Shown: positions 16,955 to 25,728 of the stretch, one piece after another
How the letters are laid out: every line of letters begins with the position of its first letter
Position numbering within the stretch: position 1 is the first letter of the stretch
Assembly (NCBI GenBank): GCA_964626755.1
Contig: CAZVGO010000038.1
Span: 1 to 64,000 of the forward strand
Direction: 5' to 3'
Source: JACDAV01 sp964626755
GTDB taxonomy: Bacteria > Chloroflexota > Limnocylindria > Limnocylindrales > CSP1-4
Length of the DNA: 64,000 nucleotides
Made by a program: the position numbers and the translations under genes
The notes under the pieces: generated by a model
What the model saw: only the letters and a program-made list of their open reading frames with translations
Told to the model about the DNA's origin: nothing
Database searches by the model: none

Positions 16955-19900
16955 GTGCGACGCCCGATGCCCCGCCTCCGGGCCCCCGCCGCAGCCCTCT
17001 TCCTGGTCCTCGCCGCTGCGTCGCCTGGGCCTGCCGCACCGGCCGCAGCCGCTGAGCCGACTAACCAGCCGGTCCCGGAGGGCCTCGTGCTGCACCGCGA
17101 CGGGCCGACGGCTGAGCCCCTCGCCCCGCTTGCCCCGGCCGCCGCACCGGTGCCCGTCCCGTCGGGATTCCGCGACGAGCTGGTCATCGGGGGGCTGACT
17201 GAGCCGACGGCCGTCCAGTTCGCCTCGGACGGCCGGATCATCGTCGGCGAGAAGAGCGGCCGGATCAAGATCTTCAGCTCGCCAACGGACACGAATCCGG
17301 GCGTCTACACCGGACTCCAGGCGAACGTCTACGACCTCTGGGACCGGGGCATGCTCGGGCTGGTCATCGATCCGGCCTTCACGAGCGGTCGCCCGTACAT
17401 CTACGTCTCGTACACCTACAACCACATCCTCGGCGACGCGAGCGCCGCTCCCAAATGGGCCAATGACGGTTGCCCGACGCCACCCGGCAGCACGGAGGAC
17501 GGCTGCGTCGCCTCGGGCCGGATCGACCGGCTGACCGTCAACAACAAGAGCATCGTCGTCGCCGCCGACTCCCCGAAGGTGCTCGTCGAGGACTGGTGCC
17601 AGCAGTTCCCGAGCCACTCGATGGGCTCGCTCGCCTTCGGACCCGAGGGCGCGCTCTACGCGACGGGCGGCGAGGGTGCGTCGTTCTTCGACGTCGACTA
17701 CGGCCAGCTCGGGGGGACGCTGCCGAACACGACCAACCCGGTCACCCCGGTCAACCCGTGTGGCGACCCGCCCGGCGGAAAGGGAGTGGCCGGCGTCCCG
17801 CCCACGACCCAGGGCGGGGCGCTCCGATCGCAAGACCTCCGGACCCCGACCCAGGATCCAGTGGGCCTGAATGGCACCCTGATCAGGATCAGTCCCGACA
17901 CCGGCGCCGCGTGGCCGACGAACAACCTGATCGGCAGCCCAGACCTGAACGCCAGGAGGATCATCGCCTTCGGTCTCCGCAACCCATTCCGGTTCGCGAT
18001 CCGGCCCGGCACCGATGACGCCTGGATCGGCGACGTCGGCAACTTCTCGTACGAAGAGCTCGACGAGGTTCCGAACCCGAATGCGGCTCCGAGGAACTTC
18101 GGCTGGCCGTGCTTCGAGGGCGGCTCTGCCGGGGGCGGTAGCTTCAGGAACAGCCAGTTCGACTCCCTCAACGTCGACGTGTGCGAGGACCTCTACGACG
18201 ACGACAGCGAGACGGCGCCCGCCTTCAACTACAGCCACTCCGGCAACGTCGTGTCAGGCGACGGCTGCGGGACCGGCAGCTCGTCTCTCGCGGGGGTCGC
18301 GTTCCTCGGGACGACGAGCGGCTATCCGGACGCGTACGACCGGGCGCTTTTCATCGCCGACTACAACCGGCGCTGCATCTGGTCCATCCGTGCGGACGTC
18401 AACGGCCGCCCTGACTTCTCGACCCGTGCGCTCTTTGTGAATCTCCGGCCCCTCGGCTCGAGTCTCGGCGCCGTCCACCTCACGACCGCTCCGAACGGCG
18501 ACCTGGTGTACGTGACATTCGACACGTCACCCATTCCGGGCGAAGTTCGCCGGATCCACTGGTACAGCAACCTCCCGCCGACCGCGTCGTTCACCGCGAC
18601 CCCGTCGAGTGGGCCGCTCCCGCTCGCCGTCACGTTCGACGCGAGCGGCTCGACGAACCCGAATCCGGTCGACGCCCTCACCTATCAGTGGGACCTCGAC
18701 GGTGACGGCGCGTTCGACGACGCCACGGGCCAGACAACCTCGCGGACCTACAACGCCAAGGCCCAGGTCGTCGTCGGGCTGAGGGTCACATCGAGCTCCG
18801 GGCTGATGGATTCGACTACCCGGACGATCTGGCCCGGATACGTCCCTCCGACGGCCACGATCACGTCGCCGGCGACCAGCTTCCGCTGGGCAGTCGGTGA
18901 CAGCGTCCCCTTCGCGGGCACCGCGCGCGACGGCAGCGGCGCGACGTTGCCGCCGTCATCGATGGCGTGGAGCGTCACGATGGAGCACTGCCCGTCGGAC
19001 TGCCACTCCCATCCGTCGTTCTTCAACTTCACGGGTCTCTCTGGATCGTTCGCTGCGCCCGACCACGAATATCCATCGCACCTGAAGCTCCAGCTCGTCG
19101 TCACCGATGGACCCATGTCGACCGTTGTGTCGCAAGACATCCTGCCGAAGACGGGGATCATCCAGGTCCGATCCGACCCGCCGGGCCTGCCGCTGTCGCT
19201 GGGTGCCAATACCGGCGCACCGCCACCCGATGCCACGGCGATCGTCGGCTCGAGCGTGACGGTCTCCGCGCCGGCGACGGGCACGCTCGGCGGCGCGCAG
19301 TACGCCTTCTCCCACTGGTCGGATGGTGGCGCGGCCGTCCACGGGGTTGTGGCGACCGAGGCGACGAAGACGCTGACCGCCTTCTATAACGGCCCGCCAC
19401 CGCCGCCAACGCCGCCGCCAACACCCTCGCCAACGCCGTCGCCAACGCCCCCGCCGCCACCACCGCCACCGGTCGCGTCGACGGTCTTCCGTCCGGTCGA
19501 TCCTGTGCGCCTGCTCGACAGTCGCGTGGGCAACGGCCTGAGCGGCGTCTTCCGGCACCGGACTGCTCGAACGTTCCAGGTCACCGGCCGGGGCGGCATT
19601 CCCGGCGATGCGGTCGCGGTCACCGGCAACCTGACGGTCACCGGCCAGACTGCCGGCGGCTACCTCAGCGTGACCCCGACGCCGACGAACGGCCCCACCG
19701 TCTCGAACCTGAACTTCCCGGTCGGGGTGAACCGGGCGAGCCTCGTCACGGCCACCCTCGGACCGGGCGGCAAGCTCAGCATCGTGTACGTCTCGAAGCC
19801 GGGCAAGACGGCCCACGTCGTGTTCGACGTGACCGGGTACTTCACCGTCACGGGCAGCAACGGGACGTACCACCCGCTCGAGCCCGTCCGCGTCCTCGAC

Positions 19901-20608
19901 TCGCGGATCGGAACCGGGATCAGCGGGCAGTTCGTCGCCGGGAAGCGTCGCAGCTGGGCGGTCGCCGGCGTGTTCGGAATCCCGACGACGGCGACGGCGG
20001 TCACCGCGAACCTGACGGTCGTCAGGCCGACCTCCGCCGGCTTCGTGGCGCTCTTTCCGGCCGCGGCGCCCACGACGACGACGTCGACCCTGAACTTCCG
20101 CGCCGGCGACATCGCCGCGAACGGGGTCGCGATCCGGCTCGGAGCGAGCGGCCGGCTGTCGGCCCTCCTGGGCGGCCCGGCGGGCGCCCGGGTCCATCTC
20201 GTCCTCGACGTCACGGGCTATTTCGTCAACGACGCGAGCGGCGCCCGGTACGTCCCGCTCACCCCGGGACGCCTGCTCGACACCCGCGAGAGCATCGGCC
20301 TCGCCGGGCGGTTCCAGGCCGGCACCGGCCGCTCGCTGCCCGTGGCGGGCAGCCTGAACGTGCCGCCCGACGCGGTCGCGATCAATGGGACGCTGACGAC
20401 CGTCGGTTCGACGGCGGGCGGGTACCTGTCGCTCCTGTCGGTGGCGGCCAACACGAGCGAGACCTCGACGCTCAACCTCCTGGCGCGAGAGGTTCGCGCG
20501 AACGGCGTGTTCGGGCGCCTGTCCGGCGGGTCGGTCGGAATCCTGTATTCGAGCCACGCCGGGCAATCGACCGACGTCGTGTTCGACCTGGCCGGCTACT
20601 TCAGGTAG
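16955..20608 (+). CDS. Secreted modular sugar-dehydrogenase-like protein with PKD domain and C-terminal repeats
   Basis: This 1217-aa exported protein starts with a signal peptide (PRLRAPAAALFLVLAAAS). Residues 65-540 form a PQQ-dependent glucose/sorbosone dehydrogenase-like beta-propeller (TEPTAVQFASDGRIIVGEKSG, FGLRNPFRFAIRP, YEELDEV). A PKD domain follows (PPTASFTATPSSGPLPLAVTF to about 620), then two beta domains and a Pro/Thr linker encoded at 19391-19470. The end has three repeats of about 125 aa (from 19477, 19852 and 20233), each beginning with P-x-R-(L/V)-LD-(S/T)-R and ending V-(V/L)-(F/L)-D-(V/L)-(T/A)-GYF. GTG at 16955 or ATG at 16967 may start it. The repeats probably fix it to a surface or glycan; whether the propeller keeps activity is unknown. 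Confidence 0.8.
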   Translation: MRRPMPRLRAPAAALFLVLAAASPGPAAPAAAAEPTNQPVPEGLVLHRDGPTAEPLAPLAPAAAPVPVPSGFRDELVIGGLTEPTAVQFASDGRIIVGEKSGRIKIFSSPTDTNPGVYTGLQANVYDLWDRGMLGLVIDPAFTSGRPYIYVSYTYNHILGDASAAPKWANDGCPTPPGSTEDGCVASGRIDRLTVNNKSIVVAADSPKVLVEDWCQQFPSHSMGSLAFGPEGALYATGGEGASFFDVDYGQLGGTLPNTTNPVTPVNPCGDPPGGKGVAGVPPTTQGGALRSQDLRTPTQDPVGLNGTLIRISPDTGAAWPTNNLIGSPDLNARRIIAFGLRNPFRFAIRPGTDDAWIGDVGNFSYEELDEVPNPNAAPRNFGWPCFEGGSAGGGSFRNSQFDSLNVDVCEDLYDDDSETAPAFNYSHSGNVVSGDGCGTGSSSLAGVAFLGTTSGYPDAYDRALFIADYNRRCIWSIRADVNGRPDFSTRALFVNLRPLGSSLGAVHLTTAPNGDLVYVTFDTSPIPGEVRRIHWYSNLPPTASFTATPSSGPLPLAVTFDASGSTNPNPVDALTYQWDLDGDGAFDDATGQTTSRTYNAKAQVVVGLRVTSSSGLMDSTTRTIWPGYVPPTATITSPATSFRWAVGDSVPFAGTARDGSGATLPPSSMAWSVTMEHCPSDCHSHPSFFNFTGLSGSFAAPDHEYPSHLKLQLVVTDGPMSTVVSQDILPKTGIIQVRSDPPGLPLSLGANTGAPPPDATAIVGSSVTVSAPATGTLGGAQYAFSHWSDGGAAVHGVVATEATKTLTAFYNGPPPPPTPPPTPSPTPSPTPPPPPPPPVASTVFRPVDPVRLLDSRVGNGLSGVFRHRTARTFQVTGRGGIPGDAVAVTGNLTVTGQTAGGYLSVTPTPTNGPTVSNLNFPVGVNRASLVTATLGPGGKLSIVYVSKPGKTAHVVFDVTGYFTVTGSNGTYHPLEPVRVLDSRIGTGISGQFVAGKRRSWAVAGVFGIPTTATAVTANLTVVRPTSAGFVALFPAAAPTTTTSTLNFRAGDIAANGVAIRLGASGRLSALLGGPAGARVHLVLDVTGYFVNDASGARYVPLTPGRLLDTRESIGLAGRFQAGTGRSLPVAGSLNVPPDAVAINGTLTTVGSTAGGYLSLLSVAANTSETSTLNLLAREVRANGVFGRLSGGSVGILYSSHAGQSTDVVFDLAGYFR

Positions 20609-21708
20609 TCGATCACCGACCGAACACCTTCGCCCCGGCGCATCCGGTCGAACGCGTCCTCGATGTCCTCGAGCCCGATCCGGCGATCGATGAGCCGATC
20701 GATCGGCAACCGGCCCGCGAGGTGGAGCGCGGCGTAGCGCGGGAAGTCCTCCGCGGCGACCGCCGATCCGTAGTTCGAGCCGAGAATCGAACGGCCACCA
20801 TCGACGAAGGGGAAGACCTCGAACGTGGCCCGGGTCCCGAACGGCGTCATCCCGACGAGAACCGCCGTTCCGCCGGGCGGGAGGACCTCGATCGCCTGCT
20901 CGATCGTCGACGGCAGCCCGATGGCCTCGACCGCGTAATCCGGCCCGCCCTCGGTCGCCTCGCGGATCGCCGCGTCCGTCGCGGGCCGGTCCGTCGCGAG
21001 GATCCCGTGCGTCGCGCCGAGGTCGCGAGCAAGATCGACCTTCGTGGGCACGCGGTCCACGGCGACGATCGGCGAGGCGCCTGCGAGGGTGGCGCCCATG
21101 ATCGCGGACAGCCCGACGCCCCCGAGGCCGATGACGACGACGCTCGCCCCGGGCTCGACCCGGGCGGTCTTCGTCACCGCGCCGACGCCCGTCGAGACGC
21201 AGCAGCCGATGAGCGCCGCGACCTCCGGCAGCGTCCCGTACGGCATCACGACCGCCGCCTGGGCCGGGACGACGATTGCCTCGCCGAACGTCGCGATCCC
21301 GCAGTAGGCGAGGACCTCCGACCCGTCGGCCCGGTGAAGCGGCGTCCGGCCGTCGGGCAGCCGGTGCCGGCCTGACGAGCTGCCGCTGCACAGCCACTGA
21401 CGCCCCGCCCGGCAGGCCGGGCAGCGAAGGCACGGCGCGTACCACGTGAGCGCGACGAGCGCGCCGGCCGGGGGATTCGTGACACCCGGGCCGACCGCTT
21501 CGACGATGCCGGCCCCCTCGTGTCCGAGGACGAGCGGCCCCGGGCGCTTCCAGTCGCCGTCGCGGACGTGGAGGTCGGAGTGACAGACGCCGGACGCGAC
21601 CATCCGGACGCGGACCTCCCCGGTCCGCGGCTCGTCGAGCGCCAGCTCCTCGATCCGGAGCGGCTGACCCGGGCCTTCGATGACCGCCGCGCGCACGGTG
21701 CTCGTCAC
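20596..21708 (-). CDS. Zinc-dependent alcohol dehydrogenase (class III-like)
   Basis: This medium-chain dehydrogenase of 370 aa oxidises alcohols with NAD+. The catalytic-zinc ligands are Cys42 (GVCHSD) and His63-Glu64 (GHEGAG), and structural zinc is held by Cys93, 96, 99 and 107. The Rossmann motif is VIGLGGVGLSAIMGA. The GTG start at 21708 gives the usual N-terminus; the frame continues upstream without homology. The last 13 bases overlap the end of the convergent sugar-dehydrogenase gene. Closest families include aryl or mycothiol/glutathione-linked formaldehyde dehydrogenases; the real substrate cannot be told. Confidence 0.9.
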   Translation of the reverse strand: MTSTVRAAVIEGPGQPLRIEELALDEPRTGEVRVRMVASGVCHSDLHVRDGDWKRPGPLVLGHEGAGIVEAVGPGVTNPPAGALVALTWYAPCLRCPACRAGRQWLCSGSSSGRHRLPDGRTPLHRADGSEVLAYCGIATFGEAIVVPAQAAVVMPYGTLPEVAALIGCCVSTGVGAVTKTARVEPGASVVVIGLGGVGLSAIMGATLAGASPIVAVDRVPTKVDLARDLGATHGILATDRPATDAAIREATEGGPDYAVEAIGLPSTIEQAIEVLPPGGTAVLVGMTPFGTRATFEVFPFVDGGRSILGSNYGSAVAAEDFPRYAALHLAGRLPIDRLIDRRIGLEDIEDAFDRMRRGEGVRSVIDYLK

Positions 21709-21740
21709 GCCGCCAGTGTGCGGCGCGAGGAGCGGCCCCG

Positions 21741-22187
21741 TCAGCCGCCGGTCACCGTGACTGTGCCGGTCATCCCGTAGGCCTCGTGGCCGGGCAGGTG
21801 ACAGATGAAGGCGTACGTCCCGGGCTCGTCGAACGTGACGGTCGTCGTCCGCCGGCCGAGGGCGTCGATTGAGACTTCCGTCGGCCGGCTCGCGTGAGCC
21901 GGTTCCGTGCCGGTCCGATGGCGGTCGTGGACGCCCGCGTCGCCGACGATCCACTCATGGTCGATCGGGTCCTCGTTGCTGATGAAGAACGTGATCGGCC
22001 GGCCGGCCGGCACGGTCACGGTGGAGGGGATGAACCGGGAGAAGTGGATCCGGAGCTCCACGGTGGTCGGATCGCCCGCGGCGCCCGCACTCGCGACGAG
22101 CGCCGCGACGAGCCCGCCGGCCGCGATGAGCCCCAGGGCGATCCCGAGGAAGCCGCGGTCGCGGGGGCCGGCCTCAGCGTCGGTCAT
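21741..22187 (-). CDS. Membrane-anchored cupredoxin-domain protein
   Basis: This 148-aa protein has an N-terminal membrane segment (FLGIALGLIAAGGLVAALVA) and one cupredoxin fold. The copper ligands are present: His in DHEW and Cys, His and Met in CHLPGHEAYGM. This is a type 1 copper site like that of plastocyanin, so it probably carries electrons or copper outside the membrane. It lies 7 bases upstream of, and in the direction away from, the DUF2330 gene, which is transcribed first. It could serve the nearby bc/oxidase system, although there is no direct evidence. Confidence 0.8.
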   Translation of the reverse strand: MTDAEAGPRDRGFLGIALGLIAAGGLVAALVASAGAAGDPTTVELRIHFSRFIPSTVTVPAGRPITFFISNEDPIDHEWIVGDAGVHDRHRTGTEPAHASRPTEVSIDALGRRTTTVTFDEPGTYAFICHLPGHEAYGMTGTVTVTGG

Positions 22188-22194
22188 CGAAGGC

Positions 22195-23235
22195 TCAGGC
22201 GATGGGGGTGCGACGCCGGCCGCCGGCCGACATCAGGCCGCCGATCACCGCCAGGCCCACGGCGACGAAGGCAATCGCCAGCCCCAGCCCGGAGCTCTCG
22301 GTTGCCGTCGGCAGGGCGCCCGGCAAGTCGAAGCCGGCATCGACCCGGGATGGCTGTCCCGTGCCGCTCGCGTCGATCGCGAGGTCGTACTTCAGCTGCG
22401 AGGCGGCTGCGTCGATCCGGATCTGGGTCAGCCAGCCACGGGCCGGCACCCATTCCATGTCGCGGTCGCTGCGCAGGTCGTCGAGGAGGCTGCCGGTCGC
22501 GGGTGCGAAGTGCTCGAGCTCCAGGCCGTTCCGGCCGATCGGGGTCGGCATGAGCGACGGCCGGCGCTCGGTGAGGAGGAAGACGTCCGCCTCGACCCGC
22601 TCCGCGCCGTTCTTGCCGAGGGCGAGGATCCGCAGGGGGACCCACGGGTCGTCGGTCGGGATCGTGATGTGGACGGGCGTCCCGTCGCCGAGCTGCTGGC
22701 CGCGCTCTGCGGCCGCGTCGGCGTCGAAGGCCGCGGCGAGGAAGATCTGGCTCCGCTGGGCGTAGAAGTCGAGAACCTCGGGAGCGTCGGGCGGGAGGCG
22801 GAACCCGTGGTCCTTGGCCCACACGCCGATCTCGCCGGCCCCACCGCGCAGGACGGTCAGGTCGAGGGCGTCGATCCGAACCTTCAGCAGTTCCTCGGCC
22901 GACTCGGCCGAGGCCGCCCGCCCGAAGGCAAGGAACTCGTCGCGGACCGGCGATGTCTCGCGAATCAGGCGCTGGAGCGTCCAGTCGCCGCCCTTGACGA
23001 CGCTCGTCGGGATGCCGGGGAGCGGGGTGATCGAGCCGAAGCTCCCGCCGCCGCCGGCGAACTGGAACGCCGTGATGTAGTGCTCAACGCCGCTGCTGTA
23101 GCCGGCGAGAGTGGTCGTTCGGAGCAGGTTGACGGCCCCGTTCGGGCCGATCAGGCCGCCGCACGCCGCGGCTGGGCCCACCGTGAGGACGAAGGCCACG
23201 AGCGTGGCCGAGAGAACACCGGAGAGTCGCCGCAT
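22195..23235 (-). CDS. DUF2330 family exported protein
   Basis: This 346-aa protein has a signal sequence (RLSGVLSATLVAFVLTVG) that ends at AAACGG, the start typical of DUF2330 proteins. The central domain is rich in beta structure (WVPARGWLTQIRI, ILALGKNGAERVEADVFLL). A C-terminal membrane segment (LAIAFVAVGLAVIGGLM) with an Arg-rich end follows, so the domain should sit on the outside. ATG at 23235 is chosen over an upstream start because GGAGG lies 8 bases before it. The family has no known function. It forms an operon with the cupredoxin gene. Confidence 0.8.
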   Translation of the reverse strand: MRRLSGVLSATLVAFVLTVGPAAACGGLIGPNGAVNLLRTTTLAGYSSGVEHYITAFQFAGGGGSFGSITPLPGIPTSVVKGGDWTLQRLIRETSPVRDEFLAFGRAASAESAEELLKVRIDALDLTVLRGGAGEIGVWAKDHGFRLPPDAPEVLDFYAQRSQIFLAAAFDADAAAERGQQLGDGTPVHITIPTDDPWVPLRILALGKNGAERVEADVFLLTERRPSLMPTPIGRNGLELEHFAPATGSLLDDLRSDRDMEWVPARGWLTQIRIDAAASQLKYDLAIDASGTGQPSRVDAGFDLPGALPTATESSGLGLAIAFVAVGLAVIGGLMSAGGRRRTPIA

Positions 23236-23327
23236 CGCCCGGACCTCCTGGGCTGGACCGGTCCCTGGACAGGACCGGGTCACGTTGGGCCCAAAGACTC
23301 CCGGGATGGAGCGGTGGTTCCCCCGGT

Positions 23328-23579
23328 CTAGGCGGCGCGGCCGTCCCGGAACGCGTAGAGGGTCTGGACGAGGGGCTCGCCGAACTCGGCGTGGGGGTCC
23401 CGCGGGCGCACGACTGCCTCCGGGTACGTCGCCCGCAGGGCGGCCTGCACCTCGGCGATCAGCGGCTCGGTCGAGAGCCTGCGCTCCCAGCTGCTGTCCA
23501 CAAGCCGCTCGGCGATCTCGCGGAACTCAGTGTCCGCCGACGGAAAACAGTGGACAGCAACGCCCGAAACGACCCTCAT
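23328..23579 (-). CDS. Small hypothetical protein
   Basis: This 83-aa protein of unknown function starts RVVSGVAVHCFPSAD and continues EIAERLVDSSWERRLSTEPL, a helical region, before PEAVVRPRDPHAEFGEP. A purine-rich GGGTGGGAG stands immediately before the ATG at 23579. There are no membrane segments or known motifs. The base composition is slightly lower in GC than its neighbours. Confidence 0.5.
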   Translation of the reverse strand: MRVVSGVAVHCFPSADTEFREIAERLVDSSWERRLSTEPLIAEVQAALRATYPEAVVRPRDPHAEFGEPLVQTLYAFRDGRAA

Positions 23580-23692
23580 CTCCCACCCCTCGTGGAACGA
23601 CGCCTCGCAGAGTCGGAGGTCATTGTCGCACGACCCCGAAGTGGCGCAAGATGGAATCGAACCCCGCGCCAGGTACCCGCATGTCGAGGCGC

Positions 23693-24049
23693 TCAGCGAC
23701 CGGTCATGAACAGACGGAGCGTCGACCCGAGGACGACCAGCCCTGCGAGGACGGCGAATCGACCGATCCGCCGGGCATCGCCGTGGCCCGAATACCGGGC
23801 GATCGGGGCGGCCGCCAGGGCAACCACCGCGTACACGATGTGGAGCGGATCGCGGATGGCCGAACCCACGATCGGCAGGACGAGCCCCACGATCGCGGCG
23901 GCGCCGGTCGTCGCCAGCTGGGCGAGGATCGCGGCGTCGAGCTCGCGGTACGAGGCGGTTCGGCCGGCCGCGGTGGCGACCGCGACGCCGAGCAGCACGA
24001 CTCCGGCCGCGACCGCGGCCCACGCCAGCGCGACGTGGAGAGGGACCAT
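23693..24049 (-). CDS. Small integral membrane protein
   Basis: The product of about 118 aa has four hydrophobic segments: VALAWAAVAAGVVLLGVAVA, LATTGAAAIVGLVLPIVG, LHIVYAVVALAAAPIA and FAVLAGLVVLGSTL. GTG at 24058 is an alternative start, 3 codons upstream. The gene is divergent from the cytochrome bc operon, with only 45 bases between them, so the two may share control. No known family was recognised; a role in respiration is only guilt by association. Confidence 0.55.
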   Translation of the reverse strand: MVPLHVALAWAAVAAGVVLLGVAVATAAGRTASYRELDAAILAQLATTGAAAIVGLVLPIVGSAIRDPLHIVYAVVALAAAPIARYSGHGDARRIGRFAVLAGLVVLGSTLRLFMTGR

Positions 24050-24094
24050 CGCCCGCACGGTAGCGCATAGCCGGCGGAATCAGGGCCCGGATCG

Positions 24095-24892
24095 ATGACC
24101 AGGACCGGGCGGATGCGCAGCCTCGCCGGCTGGGCCGCGGCGGCCGCGCTCGGTGGCGCACTCCTGGTCGTGGCCGCGACCGCCTCGCCGCTCCCGACCG
24201 CCGGCGCCGCTGCTGAGCCGAGCGGCCAGGTCCGCGACAACCCGGCGACGCTCTACCTCCAGAACTGCGCGAGCTGCCACGGGCCGAGCGGGGAGGGGAC
24301 CGCGGTCGCCCCGCCGCTCACCGGCGTCGGGAAGGCGTCGGTCGACTTCTACCTGCGAACGGGCCGGATGCCGCTCGGCGACCCGGGGCAGCAGCCCACC
24401 CGCCAGAAGCCGCACTTCGACGACGCCCAGATTCGGGCGCTGGTCGAATACGTCGGCAGCTGGGGCAACGGCCCGGACATCCCGGAGGTCGGGACGACCG
24501 GTGACGTGCGCCGCGGCTGGGAGCTGTACACGGCGAACTGTGCCGCGTGCCATGCGGCGACTGGGGCCGGCAATGCCGTTGGCGGCGGGTTCGTCGCGGT
24601 GGGACTCGGCCAGGCCACCGAGCTCGAGATCGCCGAGGCGATGCTCGCGGGCCCCGGCGCGATGCCGAAGTTCTCGTTCGACGCGGACGACCGTGACGCG
24701 ATCATCGCGTACGTCCGGTACCTGCGAACCCTGCCGGCGCCGGGCGGCGCCCCGATCGGCGGGCTGGGTCCGGTGGCGGAGGGCTTCGTGGCCGTCGCAG
24801 TGGGTCTGACCGGGGTCGTCCTGCTCGTCCGGTTCGTCGGGCGCCGGTCGCGCGAGGATGAGCCGGACCTCCTGCCGGAGGAACACGGGTGA
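24095..24892 (+). CDS. qcrC: Diheme cytochrome c subunit of a bc-type complex
   Basis: The 265-aa protein has an N-terminal export signal/anchor (LAGWAAAAALGGALLVVAA), two cytochrome c domains and a C-terminal membrane helix (GFVAVAVGLTGVVLLVRFVG). The heme attachment sites are CASCH (58-62) and CAACH (149-153), with distal Met candidates in GRMPLG and GAMPKF. This matches QcrC, which replaces cytochrome c1 in Gram-positive-type quinol:cytochrome c reductases and passes electrons directly to the oxidase. It begins a six-gene operon in which every junction overlaps by 1-4 bases. Confidence 0.92.
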   Translation: MTRTGRMRSLAGWAAAAALGGALLVVAATASPLPTAGAAAEPSGQVRDNPATLYLQNCASCHGPSGEGTAVAPPLTGVGKASVDFYLRTGRMPLGDPGQQPTRQKPHFDDAQIRALVEYVGSWGNGPDIPEVGTTGDVRRGWELYTANCAACHAATGAGNAVGGGFVAVGLGQATELEIAEAMLAGPGAMPKFSFDADDRDAIIAYVRYLRTLPAPGGAPIGGLGPVAEGFVAVAVGLTGVVLLVRFVGRRSREDEPDLLPEEHG

Positions 24893-25728
24893 CGGAGCGT
24901 CGCGCGGAGCTCCTCGTCCTGCTCCTGTTCGGGGCATCCACGCTCGCGGGGGTCTCCCTGCTCGTCCTGTACGTGCTGGGTGGCCAGCCCCAGCTCGAGG
25001 GCCTCCTGCTGACCGTCTGCCTCGGCGGAATCGGCGCGGGGATCGTGGTGTGGGGCCAGCGACTGATGCCGTCCCGGATCCACGTCGAGAAGCGCGGCCC
25101 CGTCGGCGGCAGCACGGAGCGGATCGAGGACCTCGAGGAGGCACTGGTCGAGGAGGCGGGGTTCAGCCGCCGGACGCTGCTCATCCGGGCGCTGGCCGGA
25201 ACGATGGCCGGGCTCGCGGCCGCGCTCGCGGTCCCGGTCTTCTCGCTCGGACCGGCTCCGGGCCGGGCGCTGTTCGAGACGGCCTGGCGGCAGGGCGGGC
25301 GCCTCGCCGTGGCCGGCGGCGATCCGCTTCGCCCCGATGACCTCCCGATCGGTGGGGTCCTGACCGTGTTCCCGAACGGCGACGACCACGATTCGAATGC
25401 GGCGGCGCTGCTCATCCGGGTCGAGCCCGGGCTCCTCCGGCTCCCCGGGGAGCGGGCGGCGTGGGCACCGGACGGGTTCGTCGTGTACTCGAAGGTGTGC
25501 ACCCACGCGGGCTGCCCGGTCGGGCTCTACCGCTCGTCGGAGCACACCCTCATCTGCCCGTGCCACCAGTCCGAGTTCGACGTCCTCGACGGCGCCCGAC
25601 CGATCTCCGGTCCCGCGGCGCGGGCGCTACCGCAGCTCCCGATCCGGCTCGAGGAGGACGGCACGTTCGTCGCCCTCGGGGACTTTCCGGAGCCGGTCGG
25701 CCCCGCGTTCTGGAACATGACGTCGTGA
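24889..25728 (+). CDS. qcrA: Rieske iron-sulfur subunit of the bc complex
   Basis: This 279-aa protein has two N-terminal membrane helices (LLVLLLFGASTLAGVSLLVLY, LLTVCLGGIGAGIVVW) and another hydrophobic region after FSRRTLL, as in actinobacterial QcrA with its three helices. The C-terminal Rieske fold binds the 2Fe-2S centre with CTHAGC and CPCHQSEF. It accepts electrons from quinol on the outer face. The GTG start overlaps the qcrC stop by 4 bases. Confidence 0.92.
   Translation: MTERRAELLVLLLFGASTLAGVSLLVLYVLGGQPQLEGLLLTVCLGGIGAGIVVWGQRLMPSRIHVEKRGPVGGSTERIEDLEEALVEEAGFSRRTLLIRALAGTMAGLAAALAVPVFSLGPAPGRALFETAWRQGGRLAVAGGDPLRPDDLPIGGVLTVFPNGDDHDSNAAALLIRVEPGLLRLPGERAAWAPDGFVVYSKVCTHAGCPVGLYRSSEHTLICPCHQSEFDVLDGARPISGPAARALPQLPIRLEEDGTFVALGDFPEPVGPAFWNMTS

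Noticed and set aside
18956..21445. An 829-codon minus-strand frame
   Set aside because: It is the complement of the sugar dehydrogenase gene and a wrong frame of the alcohol dehydrogenase gene.
23641..23690. A tRNA-like T-loop (minus strand GGTTCGATTCC)
   Set aside because: Only two base pairs can form in the T-stem and no acceptor or anticodon arms could be found.
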